NCBI GenBank assembly: GCA_002482725.1
Contig: DLGO01000107.1
Span: forward strand, 17,155-28,529
From: Bacteroidetes bacterium UBA7692
Lineage (GTDB): Bacteria; Bacteroidota; Bacteroidia; Chitinophagales; LD1
Reading direction: 5' to 3'
DNA length: 11,375 nt
The stretch's first letter is position 1. Every line of letters begins with the position of its first letter. Below, one piece after another: positions 1 through 7,875 of the stretch. The position numbers and the translations under genes are program-made. Below the pieces are notes generated by a model. The model searched no databases, had not been told where the DNA came from, and saw only the letters and a program-made list of their open reading frames with translations.

Positions 1-1102
1 CCTTTTCTATCGCCTGCGTTATACAGCCTTTTACATCATCAAAATCCTTGTACAGCCCTGCCGATGCGTTCTTAAAATACGCCGCCTCCGGCCTTCCGTA
101 AAAGGTCTTCAGCGCACGGGCTATATCCTGTTGCCGCCAGCCTGCCGTCTTATCCGTTATCGCGCTCAGCGATTCTATGATTGCTTTCAGCTTTGGGCTA
201 TCGCCAAAATCCGTCAGCAGTATCGTCAGGGTTTTGCCGTTCAAGACAAATGCAGAAAAGCATGTCTGCGGTATATCTGCAACTATCGTAAACCATTGCT
301 CCAACAAGCTAACCGCCCGCGCAGCATCCAGCTTAAATGCCTTGAAGCGGTGCGACTGAAAGCTCTTTGGCTTTGGGTGTGTTTTAAAGGTCATTTGCGT
401 TACCACGCCAAAGTTGCCATTGCCTCCTCCCCTGCATGCCCACAATAGTTCCGGCTCTTTATGGGTATCCCTTATCACTCCTTCCCCATCCACCAGTTCT
501 ACATGGTGCAGGTTATCGCAGCTCAGCCCGTATTTCCTGCTGAAGAAGCCATAACCGCCACCCAGCGCCAGTCCTGCTATACCCACTCCGCCACACGAGC
601 CAGCCGGCAATATCCTGCCCTTTGGCAACACGGCATCATATATATCTGCCAGCGTGCAGCCGGGCTGCACCTGTATTGTGTCATCATCTATCCAGCTTAT
701 CTGTTTCATCAGGGATAGGTTAATGACCATATTCCCCTCATTAGAAGATAACCCCTCAAAGCTGTGACCACCGCTCTTCACCGCTATTTCCAGCTTGTGC
801 TTTTTGGCATAAGCTATTGACTGCTGCACTCCCTTCGCGTTTTTACAAACAGCTATTATCAGCGGGTTCTTACTGATGCGTTTATTGAAGCCTGCCTTCA
901 GCACTTCATAGTTTTCATCTCCGGCCGACACAAAAACCACATCATCGTTCATCAGCTTTTCTACCGCTTCGTCCACTGCTTTTGCAGTAGCTGCTTTCTC
1001 TTTAGGCTTTTCAGTTGCAGTATTGCATGCGCCTATCAGCAGGCCGGCTCCTGCCAGGCCAAACAGCTTAATGAATTCCCTGCGGTAGTATTCCCTTTGC
1101 AT
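1..1102 (-). CDS. Tat-exported lipoprotein FAD-linked oxidoreductase (BBE/PCMH type), 3' end cut by window edge
   Basis: The reading frame is open from ATG at 1102 to the left edge: 367 codons with no stop. An in-frame stop at 1106-1108 lies just upstream and fixes the start. The N-terminus has a twin-arginine motif (Y6-R-R-E-F-I-K12), a hydrophobic stretch and a lipobox IGA/C26, so the protein should be Tat-exported and lipid-anchored. A charged linker follows, then the FAD-binding fold: SGGHSFEG with H113, then PAGSCGGVGIAGLALGGGYG with C170. In the berberine-bridge-enzyme/GOOX-like family, the equivalent His and Cys bind FAD covalently (8-alpha-histidyl and 6-S-cysteinyl), so bicovalent FAD is plausible. 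Such enzymes oxidise sugars, alcohols or alkaloids using oxygen; the substrate here cannot be told. The C-terminal BBE segment lies outside the window. It is the last visible gene of the minus-strand operon, 20 bp after the beta-oxidation gene. Confidence 0.9.
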   Translation of the reverse strand, partial: MQREYYRREFIKLFGLAGAGLLIGACNTATEKPKEKAATAKAVDEAVEKLMNDDVVFVSAGDENYEVLKAGFNKRISKNPLIIAVCKNAKGVQQSIAYAKKHKLEIAVKSGGHSFEGLSSNEGNMVINLSLMKQISWIDDDTIQVQPGCTLADIYDAVLPKGRILPAGSCGGVGIAGLALGGGYGFFSRKYGLSCDNLHHVELVDGEGVIRDTHKEPELLWACRGGGNGNFGVVTQMTFKTHPKPKSFQSHRFKAFKLDAARAVSLLEQWFTIVADIPQTCFSAFVLNGKTLTILLTDFGDSPKLKAIIESLSAITDKTAGWRQQDIARALKTFYGRPEAAYFKNASAGLYKDFDDVKGCITQAIEK

Positions 1103-1122
1103 GGATTATTCGGGTAGTGGTA

Positions 1123-3240
1123 TCAATAGAACCGCTCGCCCCTGGCCGCTTTGTCGCGCAGCAGTTGCGATGGCGTAAAGCGCTCTCCTACCTCTTTGGC
1201 CAGCTGCTCCTGCAACGAAAGTGCCGCGGCAGTTCCCAGCGTATCTATATAGCGGAATGGCCCGCCTTTGAATGGAGGGAATCCCAATCCGAAGATGGCA
1301 CCTACATCCCCATCCACCGGGTTCTCTATGATATTTTCTTCCAGGCATAATACGCACTCATGTATCATAGCAAAACCCAAGCGGTTCTGTATCTGCACGT
1401 CTGTAAACGCCTTACGCGCAGGGCTGCCAAAGAAGGTGTACATACTTTCATCTACGCCTTGCTTCTTGCCTTTTTCGTCGTATTTATAGAATCCCTGCTT
1501 GTTCTTTTTGCCCATGCGGCCTGCTTCAAACATTTTCTTCACCGAGCCATTGGTCTTTGCGCCCTTGCGCAGCTTGTAGTAGTCTATCAGCTCACCGCTC
1601 ATCACGTGTGCGCCTACATCCAAGCCTACTTCATCCAGCAGTGTCACAGGTCCCACAGGGAAACCGTATTTCTTCATAGCCTTGTCTATCTGCGCAGCAT
1701 CGCAACCTTCTTCTATCAGCAGCAGTGCTTCATTGAAGTATGGTGCCAGTATACGTGTAGTATAGAATCCCGGCCCATCATTCACTACTATATTTGTCTT
1801 GCCCTGCCTTGCTCCCAGCTCATAGCAGGTAGCTACTACCCAGTCAGCAGTTTTTGGTGTCTTAACTATTTCCAGCAGCGGCATCTTAGGCACCGGACTG
1901 AAGTAGTGCATACCGATGATGTTCTCCGGCCTGGCGGCCTTGGCAGCTATATGCCCTATCGGAAGTGCCGATGTATTGCTGGCAAATATCGCTTCGGGGT
2001 TTATGGCAGCTTCTACATCTGCTACCACGCGCTGCTTCAGGTTCACCTCTTCAAACACCGCCTCTATAACTACCTCGGCCTTTTCAAATCCGCTGTAGTC
2101 CAGTTTAGATTGCACGCGGTTTATCAGTTCATTGGCTTCAGCTTCTGTCAGGGTTTTGCGCGCCACTTTTTTGCTCAGGTTAGCCCATATCCCTTTTTTG
2201 GCAGATGCCAGTGTTTCCTCTTTTATATCCTTCAGCAATACTTCTATGCCTTCGTTGATGCTTACCTCTGCTATGCCTGCTCCCATAAATCCCGCTCCCA
2301 CCATGCCCAGGGTTTTCACCTCGCGTACAAGGTTTTCCGGGTACGGGTTTTTCTTCTTGGCCGTCATGGCAAAGAAGATGTTTATCAGCTGCCTGCTTTC
2401 GTTGGTCAGTATCAACTCTTCAAACTTTACCGCCTCGGCATCATAGCCCTTTGTAAGGCCGCCTTCCATGCCCGCTTCCACACACTCCAGTATGCGCAGT
2501 GGTGCAGGGTAGTTGCCCAGCGTTTTTGCCATCAGCATTTCTTTGGCTTTCTTGTAGATGATACCTCGTGTCAGCGAATTGCTCTCCAGCAGCTTCTCCA
2601 TAAAGGTGCGCTTATCCTGCCGGTGTATCGGCTTCTGCGCCAACTCCAGCGCAAAGTCTATCGCACCCTGCAACAGGCTTTCTTTTGTAGTCAGCCTGTC
2701 TACCAGGTTTAGCTTTAGTGCCTTTGCCGCATATATTTTCTTTCCGGTAAGTAGCATGTCCAGCGCACGCTGTATGCCTATCAATCTTGGCAGGCGTTGT
2801 GTACCACCACCGCCCGGCAGCAGGCCCAGCATTACCTCGGGTAGTGCCAGATGGGTCTTTCTGTCGTCGCTGGCTATGCGCGCATGGCAGGCAAGCGCTA
2901 TCTCTGTGCCAGCACCCAGCGTAGCACCGCTCAGGGCAGCTACTATAGGTTTTTTCGATTGCTCCAATCTGTTCAGCGCTACATGCCCCCTGCGGGTTAT
3001 AGGTTCAAAGTCGCCTTTCTTCTGCACCTTCTGGAACATCTCTATATCCGCACCGGCTATAAAGTCCTTCTTCTTCGATATCATCACGCAGGCTTTTACC
3101 TCCGCATCCTTATCTATCTGTTGAAACAGGGCATCGAACTCATCTATCACCGCAGGCGATATTTTGTTGATGGGTGAGTTTTGTTCATCCAGCCATATAA
3201 TGGCTACACCGTTGCGTTTTTCTAATGTTGCGTAAGGCAT
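1123..3240 (-). CDS. Fused enoyl-CoA hydratase / 3-hydroxyacyl-CoA dehydrogenase (FadJ/FadB-like alpha subunit)
   Basis: This 705-residue cytoplasmic multifunctional enzyme of fatty acid beta-oxidation hydrates trans-2-enoyl-CoA and oxidises the product to 3-ketoacyl-CoA with NAD+. The N-terminal crotonase domain (about 1-200) has the oxyanion-hole segment GADIEMF (63-69), GTE with Glu113, and LPEVMLGLLPGGGG with Glu135; these match the two catalytic glutamates of the family. The NAD-binding Rossmann domain starts at about 308 with GAGFMG (315-320). The dehydrogenase signature HYFSPVPKMPLLEIV supplies H445 and E457, the catalytic pair, followed by NDGPGFYTTRIL. The C-terminal helical dehydrogenase domain runs to 705. 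The length is normal for the family. The thiolase partner is not in the window. The gene lies 28 bp after the MerR gene on the same strand. Whether it is closer to FadJ or FadB cannot be decided by eye, so no symbol is given. Confidence 0.96.
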   Translation of the reverse strand: MPYATLEKRNGVAIIWLDEQNSPINKISPAVIDEFDALFQQIDKDAEVKACVMISKKKDFIAGADIEMFQKVQKKGDFEPITRRGHVALNRLEQSKKPIVAALSGATLGAGTEIALACHARIASDDRKTHLALPEVMLGLLPGGGGTQRLPRLIGIQRALDMLLTGKKIYAAKALKLNLVDRLTTKESLLQGAIDFALELAQKPIHRQDKRTFMEKLLESNSLTRGIIYKKAKEMLMAKTLGNYPAPLRILECVEAGMEGGLTKGYDAEAVKFEELILTNESRQLINIFFAMTAKKKNPYPENLVREVKTLGMVGAGFMGAGIAEVSINEGIEVLLKDIKEETLASAKKGIWANLSKKVARKTLTEAEANELINRVQSKLDYSGFEKAEVVIEAVFEEVNLKQRVVADVEAAINPEAIFASNTSALPIGHIAAKAARPENIIGMHYFSPVPKMPLLEIVKTPKTADWVVATCYELGARQGKTNIVVNDGPGFYTTRILAPYFNEALLLIEEGCDAAQIDKAMKKYGFPVGPVTLLDEVGLDVGAHVMSGELIDYYKLRKGAKTNGSVKKMFEAGRMGKKNKQGFYKYDEKGKKQGVDESMYTFFGSPARKAFTDVQIQNRLGFAMIHECVLCLEENIIENPVDGDVGAIFGLGFPPFKGGPFRYIDTLGTAAALSLQEQLAKEVGERFTPSQLLRDKAARGERFY

Positions 3241-3268
3241 TGCTTATGGAGTGTTTTTGTTGTTTAGT

Positions 3269-3604
3269 TTATAACTGTTCTTTCAGGTCTTCAAGAAAGC
3301 TCCTGATGCTCTTCAGTTGGCCTATTAGTTCCAGGTTTCGCTTGGCGGTGCTCAGGTTGCCTTTTATGTGCGCCTTGGCACCTTCTATGGTAAATCCCCT
3401 TTCGCGCACCAGGTGGTGTATCAGCTTCAGGTTTTCTATATCCTCTTTAGTAAACAGGCGGTTGCCCTTCCTATCCTTCTTGGGCTTTAGTATGTCAAAC
3501 TCAGTTTCCCAATACCGTATCTGCGAAGCATTCAGGTGCAGCATCTCTGCCACCTCGCCTATAGCGTAGTACAGCTTTTCTATTTCCTTTTCCCTGTATG
3601 CCAT
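3269..3604 (-). CDS. MerR-family transcriptional regulator
   Basis: The 111-residue protein starts MAYREKEIEKLYYAIGEVAE. It has a MerR winged helix-turn-helix: YYAIGEVAEMLHLNASQIRY (12-31), then the wing KGNRLFTKEDIENLKLIHHL (46-65), a short helix with FTIEGAKAHI, and a C-terminal dimerisation coiled coil (about 84-111). No cysteine-rich metal site or effector domain is present, which fits the small Bacteroidota MerR proteins. The frame is open upstream to an ATG at 3670, but the extra 22 residues are unlike the family. A promoter-like element at 3651-3658 would also lie inside that extension, so the ATG at 3604 is chosen. It leads the operon with the beta-oxidation gene (28 bp downstream) and may regulate it; that role is inferred from position only. 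Confidence 0.9.
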   Translation of the reverse strand: MAYREKEIEKLYYAIGEVAEMLHLNASQIRYWETEFDILKPKKDRKGNRLFTKEDIENLKLIHHLVRERGFTIEGAKAHIKGNLSTAKRNLELIGQLKSIRSFLEDLKEQL

Positions 3605-3650
3605 TTTTCTCTGCTTCTTCCTGTGAATGTATGGTTTTAGCCTTATGTGG

Positions 3651-3658
3651 CAAAGTAA
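3651..3658 (-). promoter_or_regulatory. Possible -7 element for the MerR operon
   Basis: Read on the minus strand this is TTACTTTG, one mismatch from the Bacteroidota -7 consensus TAnnTTTG. It would give a leader of about 40 nt before the ATG at 3604. No clear -33 TTTG is seen at the right distance, so the call is weak. Confidence 0.3.
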
Positions 3659-3727
3659 AAAATACGGCATGTTAACTTCTTTTCCATCCGTTGCATATTG
3701 TACCCTGCTTATTGCACCGCTGTGCCT

Positions 3728-3735
3728 TATCTTAG
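3728..3735 (+). promoter_or_regulatory. Possible -7 element abutting the radical SAM start codon
   Basis: TATCTTAG differs from TAnnTTTG at one position and ends 4 nt before the GTG at 3740. The same 4-nt spacing is seen at 6206-6213, 7826-7833 and 9428-9435. No -33 TTG lies 17-23 nt upstream. If real, the mRNA begins at or next to the GTG and the upstream ATG at 3698 would not be transcribed. Confidence 0.35.
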
Positions 3736-3739
3736 CAGG

Positions 3740-4756
3740 GTGAAAATCAACGATGCGCTCAATTTTGTTTCCAAAATCACCTTCCGCAAAACGCTGAATG
3801 CATCCAAGGTGCTGGCCTCTTACTACAGGTCTAAGTACACCTCACAACCCACACAGTGGGGGCTGCCCTTTACCCTATCAATAGAGCCCACTACCAACTG
3901 CAACCTCGGCTGCCCCGAGTGCCCCAGCGGCCTCAAGTCCTTTACCCGGCCCACCGGCAATCTGGAAATGGACTTCTACCGCAAAATGATAGACGAGGTA
4001 AGCGGCAAGCTGCTTTACCTCTACTTCTACTTCCAGGGCGAGCCTTATATGCACCCGAAGTTCCTGGAGCTGGTGCAGTATGCTGCTGCGCGCAACATAT
4101 ATACCGTTACCTCTACCAATGCCCACTTCCTTACCGAGCGCAAGGCAAAGGAAACGGTGGAAAGCGGCCTCGACCGCATCCTTATATCCATAGATGGTAC
4201 CACTCAGGAAACGTATGAGCAGTACCGCATAGGCGGCGATCTGGACAAGGTAATAGAAGGCACCAAAAACCTGGTGGCTGCCAAAAAGCAGTTAAAATCC
4301 TCTACTCCGCATATCATCATCCAGTTTCTGGTGGTAAAGCCAAATGAACACCAGATAGAGGAGATACAACAGCTGGGCAAAGAGCTAGGCGTAGACGAAG
4401 TAAAGCTGAAAACAGCCCAGATATACGACTACCAAAACGGCAGCGACCTTATCCCCGACAACACCCAATATGCCCGCTACAAAAAGCAAGACGATGGTAG
4501 CTATCATATCAAGAACAAATTCGAGAACAACTGCTGGAAGCTTTGGCACAGCAGCGTTGTAACCTGGGACGGCCGCGTGGTGCCTTGTTGCTTTGACAAG
4601 GATGCCTCCCATAGTATGGGCGATCTGCAATCGCAGACCTTTGCCGAAATATGGAACGGGAAAAGCTATGCAGGCTTCCGCAAGCAGATGCTTACCTCGC
4701 GAAAGGATATAGATATATGTACCAACTGCAGCGAGGGGCTGAAAGTATGGGCTTAG
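3740..4756 (+). CDS. SPASM-domain radical SAM protein
   Basis: The protein has 338 residues from GTG at 3740 (352 if the ATG at 3698 is used). Numbered from 3698, the radical SAM cluster motif is C68-x3-C72-x2-C75 within TTNCNLGCPECPSG. FQGEP (112-116) is the SAM-contacting GGE-like strand, and DRILISIDG (159-167) is a later core strand. The C-terminal SPASM region carries C279, C297-C298, C341 and C344 (NNCW, VPCCFD, CTNC), enough for an auxiliary 4Fe-4S cluster. SPASM proteins modify peptides or proteins or mature enzymes; no precursor peptide or partner is visible, so the substrate is unknown. The first 14 residues of the longer version do not look like the family, and a promoter-like element at 3728-3735 points to the GTG. 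The gene converges on fabH with 12 bp between the stops. Confidence 0.9.
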   Translation: MKINDALNFVSKITFRKTLNASKVLASYYRSKYTSQPTQWGLPFTLSIEPTTNCNLGCPECPSGLKSFTRPTGNLEMDFYRKMIDEVSGKLLYLYFYFQGEPYMHPKFLELVQYAAARNIYTVTSTNAHFLTERKAKETVESGLDRILISIDGTTQETYEQYRIGGDLDKVIEGTKNLVAAKKQLKSSTPHIIIQFLVVKPNEHQIEEIQQLGKELGVDEVKLKTAQIYDYQNGSDLIPDNTQYARYKKQDDGSYHIKNKFENNCWKLWHSSVVTWDGRVVPCCFDKDASHSMGDLQSQTFAEIWNGKSYAGFRKQMLTSRKDIDICTNCSEGLKVWA

Positions 4757-4768
4757 TAAAGCTTCCTT

Positions 4769-5767
4769 TTACCAGCGTATTAATGCGCTGCCCCACATAA
4801 ACCCGCTACCGAATCCGGCGATACATATCAGGTCACCTTCTTTTATGCGGCCTTCCTGCCATGCTTCTGTCAGCGCTATTGGTATAGATGCCGCAGTAGT
4901 GTTACCATACTTGTGTATGTTCGATACCACCTTCTCTACAGGCATATTCATTTCTTTCCTTACAGCCTCTGTTATACGCGCATTTGCCTGGTGGGGCACC
5001 AACAGGTCTATGTCGCTTTCCTGCAGGTTATTGTGGGCAAGTGCCTCACGTATCACCTCCGGAAAATACTTCAGGGCATGTATAAATACCAGCTTGCCAT
5101 TCATCACAGGCAGCAGTGCTCCATTATCTATCATTTCAGGGGTAAGCCTGGTTTTCAACTGGCTACCCGGGTGCTGCAGCATCAGCTCCTCTGCAAACCT
5201 GCCATCTGAGTGCAGGTGTGTAGACAGCAGCCCTTTCCCTTTTTCTTCATGTGCAACAAGCACCGCAGCGCCTGCACCATCACCGAATATCACCGCCATG
5301 TTGCGGCCACGGTCGCTGGTTTCCATTACGTTCGACTGCACCTCCGAACCCACTACCAATATGGTTTTATAGGTTCCCGATTTTATGTACTGGTCTGCTA
5401 TCGACAGCGCATATATAAACCCTGCACACTGCGCGCGCACATCTATACATGGTATGCGGGTTACACCCAGCAGCCGCTGCAGCAATACCCCCGAACCCGG
5501 AAAAGTATAATCCGGACTAAGCGTAGCAAATACTATTGCATCTACTTCTTCGGCAGTTTTGCCGGCACGCTCCAGAGCCACAGTAGCTGCCTTTGCAGCC
5601 ATGCTGGATACGGTATCCTCACCTTCGGTAAAAAACCTGCGTTCCTCTATACCGGTCCTTTCTATTATCCACTCGTTGCTGGTATCCATCACTTTCGACA
5701 GATCCTCGTTCGTCACCACAGTTTCGGGCACATAAAAGCCCAAGCCTGCTATCTTGCTATATGGCAT
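4769..5767 (-). CDS. fabH: 3-oxoacyl-[acyl-carrier-protein] synthase III (FabH type)
   Basis: This 332-residue thiolase-fold condensing enzyme normally joins acetyl-CoA (or another acyl-CoA) to malonyl-ACP to start fatty acid synthesis in the cytoplasm. The full Cys-His-Asn triad is present: C114 in DVRAQCAGFIYA, H259 in VPHQAN, and N289 in KYGNTTAAS. TSNEWIIERTGIEERR (29-44) and the C-terminal GFGSGFMWGSALIRW are also diagnostic, and the length is normal. The active-site segment is RAQCAGF rather than the NAACSGF-like form usual in housekeeping FabH, so this could be a second, specialised KAS III paralogue. That is inference; a genome-wide count of FabH genes would be needed. It follows the YHS lipoprotein gene by 2 nt and is surely cotranscribed with it. 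The symbol describes the family, not a proven housekeeping role. Confidence 0.93.
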   Translation of the reverse strand: MPYSKIAGLGFYVPETVVTNEDLSKVMDTSNEWIIERTGIEERRFFTEGEDTVSSMAAKAATVALERAGKTAEEVDAIVFATLSPDYTFPGSGVLLQRLLGVTRIPCIDVRAQCAGFIYALSIADQYIKSGTYKTILVVGSEVQSNVMETSDRGRNMAVIFGDGAGAAVLVAHEEKGKGLLSTHLHSDGRFAEELMLQHPGSQLKTRLTPEMIDNGALLPVMNGKLVFIHALKYFPEVIREALAHNNLQESDIDLLVPHQANARITEAVRKEMNMPVEKVVSNIHKYGNTTAASIPIALTEAWQEGRIKEGDLICIAGFGSGFMWGSALIRW

Positions 5768-5769
5768 GC

Positions 5770-6069
5770 TTATATGTTTGCTTCAGAAATATACTTGGCA
5801 GGGTCTTTTTTAAATTCCTCTTTGCAGCCGGTGGCGCAAAATCCAAATACCTTACCATCAAAATGTGCAGTGTCTGCTATCATCTCATCCTTGTCCATAT
5901 CCATGGCACAAACCGGGTCTTTACCATAGCTAAGTGAAGCTGCGGTATATGCCGGGGCTGCTTTTGTCTCTTCCTGTGCTGCGGGTGCCGCCTCTTTCTT
6001 TTCAGTAGAGTTGCAGGCCATCAGCAGCATGGCTGCCCCAAATGCTATTGCTATATTTTTCATATTCAT
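5770..6069 (-). CDS. Small YHS-domain lipoprotein
   Basis: The 99-residue protein (ATG at 6069; a second Met at residue 3 is also possible) has a lipoprotein signal peptide: positive start MNMKN, a hydrophobic core, and lipobox LMA/C. An Ala/Glu/Lys-rich linker follows, then a YHS domain from DPVCAMDM to DPAKYI. The conserved pairs are the Cys of DPVC and the FCATGC motif, whose cysteines could bind a metal; YHS domains occur in heavy-metal proteins and copper ATPases. The protein should sit on the periplasmic or outer membrane face. It is the first gene of a two-gene operon, 2 nt before fabH. The link between a metal-type lipoprotein and a condensing enzyme is not obvious. The domain call is firm; metal binding is inferred. 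Confidence 0.9.
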   Translation of the reverse strand: MNMKNIAIAFGAAMLLMACNSTEKKEAAPAAQEETKAAPAYTAASLSYGKDPVCAMDMDKDEMIADTAHFDGKVFGFCATGCKEEFKKDPAKYISEANI

Positions 6070-6086
6070 TTCTGTTTACGTTAAAT

Positions 6087-6115
6087 CAAACTTACACCAT
6101 TTTTTAAATTACAAA
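6087..6115 (-). promoter_or_regulatory. Promoter of the YHS lipoprotein-fabH operon
   Basis: On the minus strand, a -33 TTTG (6115-6112) is followed after 17 nt by TAAGTTTG (6094-6087), a perfect match to the Bacteroidota -7 consensus TAnnTTTG. Transcription should start near 6083, leaving a leader of about 14-20 nt. This is the best two-part promoter in the window. Confidence 0.7.
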
Positions 6116-6205
6116 CCAAAACTGCCTTATTTCTCAACGGAAAAGGGCAATTCCTTGCTTGTTTCTCTACAATTAACAGGTATAATCAATTGTAAGTTGA
6201 AACTT

Positions 6206-6213
6206 TACCTTTG
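6206..6213 (+). promoter_or_regulatory. -7 element of the GSCFA gene, abutting the ATG
   Basis: TACCTTTG matches TAnnTTTG exactly and ends 4 nt before the ATG at 6218. With a start site about 4 nt after the element, the mRNA would be leaderless. No -33 TTG is found 17-23 nt upstream (the nearest leaves 13 nt). Confidence 0.6.
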
Positions 6214-6217
6214 TATC

Positions 6218-7204
6218 ATGAAATTCAGAACAGAGCTGCCTGTAGAACCTGCCTTATTTTCTATCTCCCACAAACAGTCAATTGCCTGTATCGGCTCCTG
6301 CTTTGCCGAGAATATGGCCGCCAAACTGCAGCATTCCAAGTTCAAAACCCTGGTAAACCCCTTCGGTATACTGTTTCACCCGCTGGCCGTTGCAACTTGT
6401 ATCAGCAGGGTAATTCAACAGAAATATTATACCCCCTATGACCTCATTCTGCACGACGGACTCTACCACTCCCCCGACCACCACAGCGACTTCAGCAATA
6501 CTGATGAAGCCACCTGCCTTCAGCAAATCAATACTTCCATAGATGAGGCCCACGCATTCCTGAAACAGGCCGATGTCCTTATCCTCACCCTTGGCTCTGC
6601 CGTGGTGTTCGAGTACATGCCGCAACAGCGCATAGTAGCCAACTGCCACAAGATTCCCAACAACCAGTTTCACCGCTCTATACTAAGCGTAGGCAACATT
6701 GTATCCTCCATGTCCGCAGCCATAGCAGAGCTCAAAGCCTTCAACCCCGGCATCCGCATCATTGCTACCGTTAGCCCGGTGCGCTACCTCAGCCATGGTT
6801 TCCACAACAATCAGCTGAGCAAGGCAACCCTGCTGCTGGCACTGGATGCGCTACAACAATCGGATGACAGCATCCACTACTTCCCCGCCTACGAGATTAT
6901 GATAGACGAGCTGCGCGACTACCGCTTTGCCGCAGAGGACATGATACACCCCAACCAGCAGGCTATTGATTATATATGGCAAAAGTTCGGTGAAACCTAC
7001 TTTGCACCAGCCACCCATACCTTATTGAAAGAGTTAGGAGACATTATCTCAGCCGCCGCCCACAGGCCGCGCAATGCAGCTTCTGAGGCCCACACCAAAT
7101 TCCTGCATGCCAATACCGACAAGGTAGCCCACTTGCTACAGCAGCACCCATACCTCAACTTTGATAGCGAGCTTGCCTACTTCGAAGGGAAATCGAAAAG
7201 CTGA
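6218..7204 (+). CDS. GSCFA-domain protein
   Basis: The 328-residue cytoplasmic protein begins MKFRTELPVEP. The family's name motif GSCFA is at 26-30 (IACIGSCFAENM). Other family blocks are LTLGSAVVFEY (123-133), NCHKIPNNQF (142-151), TVSPVRYL (184-191), NNQLSKATLLLA (197-208), YEIMIDELRDYRF (225-237) and AEDMIHPN (239-246). The fold is related to SGNH/GDSL hydrolases, with the Ser of GSCFA and the His of MIHP (H244) as likely catalytic residues, but the family's substrate is unknown. The frame is open further upstream (to 6011), but that part overlaps the divergent lipoprotein gene and lacks family similarity. The ATG at 6218 and its adjacent promoter fix the start. Its 3' end overlaps the HAD gene on the other strand by 28 bp. 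Confidence 0.93.
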   Translation: MKFRTELPVEPALFSISHKQSIACIGSCFAENMAAKLQHSKFKTLVNPFGILFHPLAVATCISRVIQQKYYTPYDLILHDGLYHSPDHHSDFSNTDEATCLQQINTSIDEAHAFLKQADVLILTLGSAVVFEYMPQQRIVANCHKIPNNQFHRSILSVGNIVSSMSAAIAELKAFNPGIRIIATVSPVRYLSHGFHNNQLSKATLLLALDALQQSDDSIHYFPAYEIMIDELRDYRFAAEDMIHPNQQAIDYIWQKFGETYFAPATHTLLKELGDIISAAAHRPRNAASEAHTKFLHANTDKVAHLLQQHPYLNFDSELAYFEGKSKS

Positions 7205-7821
7205 GCTATCAGCTTATCGCGCTCCTTCAGGTGAAAGCCCTGTATGCCATATACTACGGCCTCTTTCACGTTGTCCGGCTTATCATCTATAAATAAGGTC
7301 TCCTCCGGCACTATTTCTTCCTCGTTCAGCACCCACTCATATATATCCGGCTCAGGTTTCCTGCTGCCCAGCTCGTGGCTGTAATATGCCTTGTGGAAAA
7401 AATCACTGAAAAGATCCACTCCCAATTGCTCTTTGGCATCCTTATTCAGCTTTTCCAGGTGTATCGGATTGATGTTACTTAGCGCCAAAACCCGGTATTT
7501 TTTCTTCAAATCTTTCAGCAGCTCAAATTTTTCTTTCGGATAATTTACGATCAGCGAATTCCACGCCGCATCAATTTCCTCATCCGACACATCCTCTTTC
7601 AGGTATTTTCTAATACCCTCGCGGAAGCCCTCGGCGTCCACCTCACCGCGTTCAAACTCGTCAAAAAGCTTTGTCTGGCTTGACTTTGACACGATATTCT
7701 TAAAATCCACATGCGCCAGTTTTTCGAATTCGGCATCCATGCGATCGTAATCTATATCTATCAAAACATCCCCTATATCAAATATAATATTTGCAATATG
7801 TTTAAATTCTTTCTTCAACAT
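7177..7821 (-). CDS. HAD-superfamily hydrolase (YihX-like, subfamily IA)
   Basis: The 214-residue cytoplasmic protein has all four HAD motifs: FDIGDVLIDID (14-24) with nucleophile D15, LSN (114-116), the Lys of SRKPEPDIY (K155), and FIDDKPDN (177-184) with D179/D180. The helical cap lies between about 25 and 95. The second Asp of the usual DxD is Gly17, as in many relatives such as E. coli YihX (FDLGNV), a sugar-phosphate phosphatase. A phosphatase acting on a small phosphorylated metabolite is likely, but the substrate is unknown. The ATG at 7821 is chosen because a TAnnTTTG element ends 4 nt upstream. Base composition is more AT-rich than in the genes to the left. The C-terminus overlaps the end of the GSCFA gene. 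Confidence 0.9.
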   Translation of the reverse strand: MLKKEFKHIANIIFDIGDVLIDIDYDRMDAEFEKLAHVDFKNIVSKSSQTKLFDEFERGEVDAEGFREGIRKYLKEDVSDEEIDAAWNSLIVNYPKEKFELLKDLKKKYRVLALSNINPIHLEKLNKDAKEQLGVDLFSDFFHKAYYSHELGSRKPEPDIYEWVLNEEEIVPEETLFIDDKPDNVKEAVVYGIQGFHLKERDKLIAQLFDFPSK

Positions 7822-7825
7822 GTTT

Positions 7826-7833
7826 CAAAAATA
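7826..7833 (-). promoter_or_regulatory. -7 element of the HAD gene, abutting the ATG
   Basis: On the minus strand this is TATTTTTG, a perfect TAnnTTTG, with 4 nt to the ATG at 7821. This implies a leaderless or near-leaderless mRNA. No -33 TTG is visible at 17-23 nt. Confidence 0.5.
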
Positions 7834-7875
7834 GCAATTGAATACTATATTCGCATCGCTTTTATTAAAAGTACC

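Noticed and set aside
1360..2712. 450-codon plus-strand frame opposite the beta-oxidation gene
   Set aside because: Antisense shadow of a clear enzyme gene, rich in His/Tyr/Cys/Gln, without family features.
3605..3670. N-terminal extension of the MerR protein to ATG 3670
   Set aside because: Unlike the family and would contain the candidate promoter; ATG 3604 gives the usual N-terminus.
6011..6217. Upstream extension of the GSCFA gene
   Set aside because: Overlaps the divergent lipoprotein gene and its promoter, and lacks similarity; the ATG at 6218 has its own TACCTTTG.
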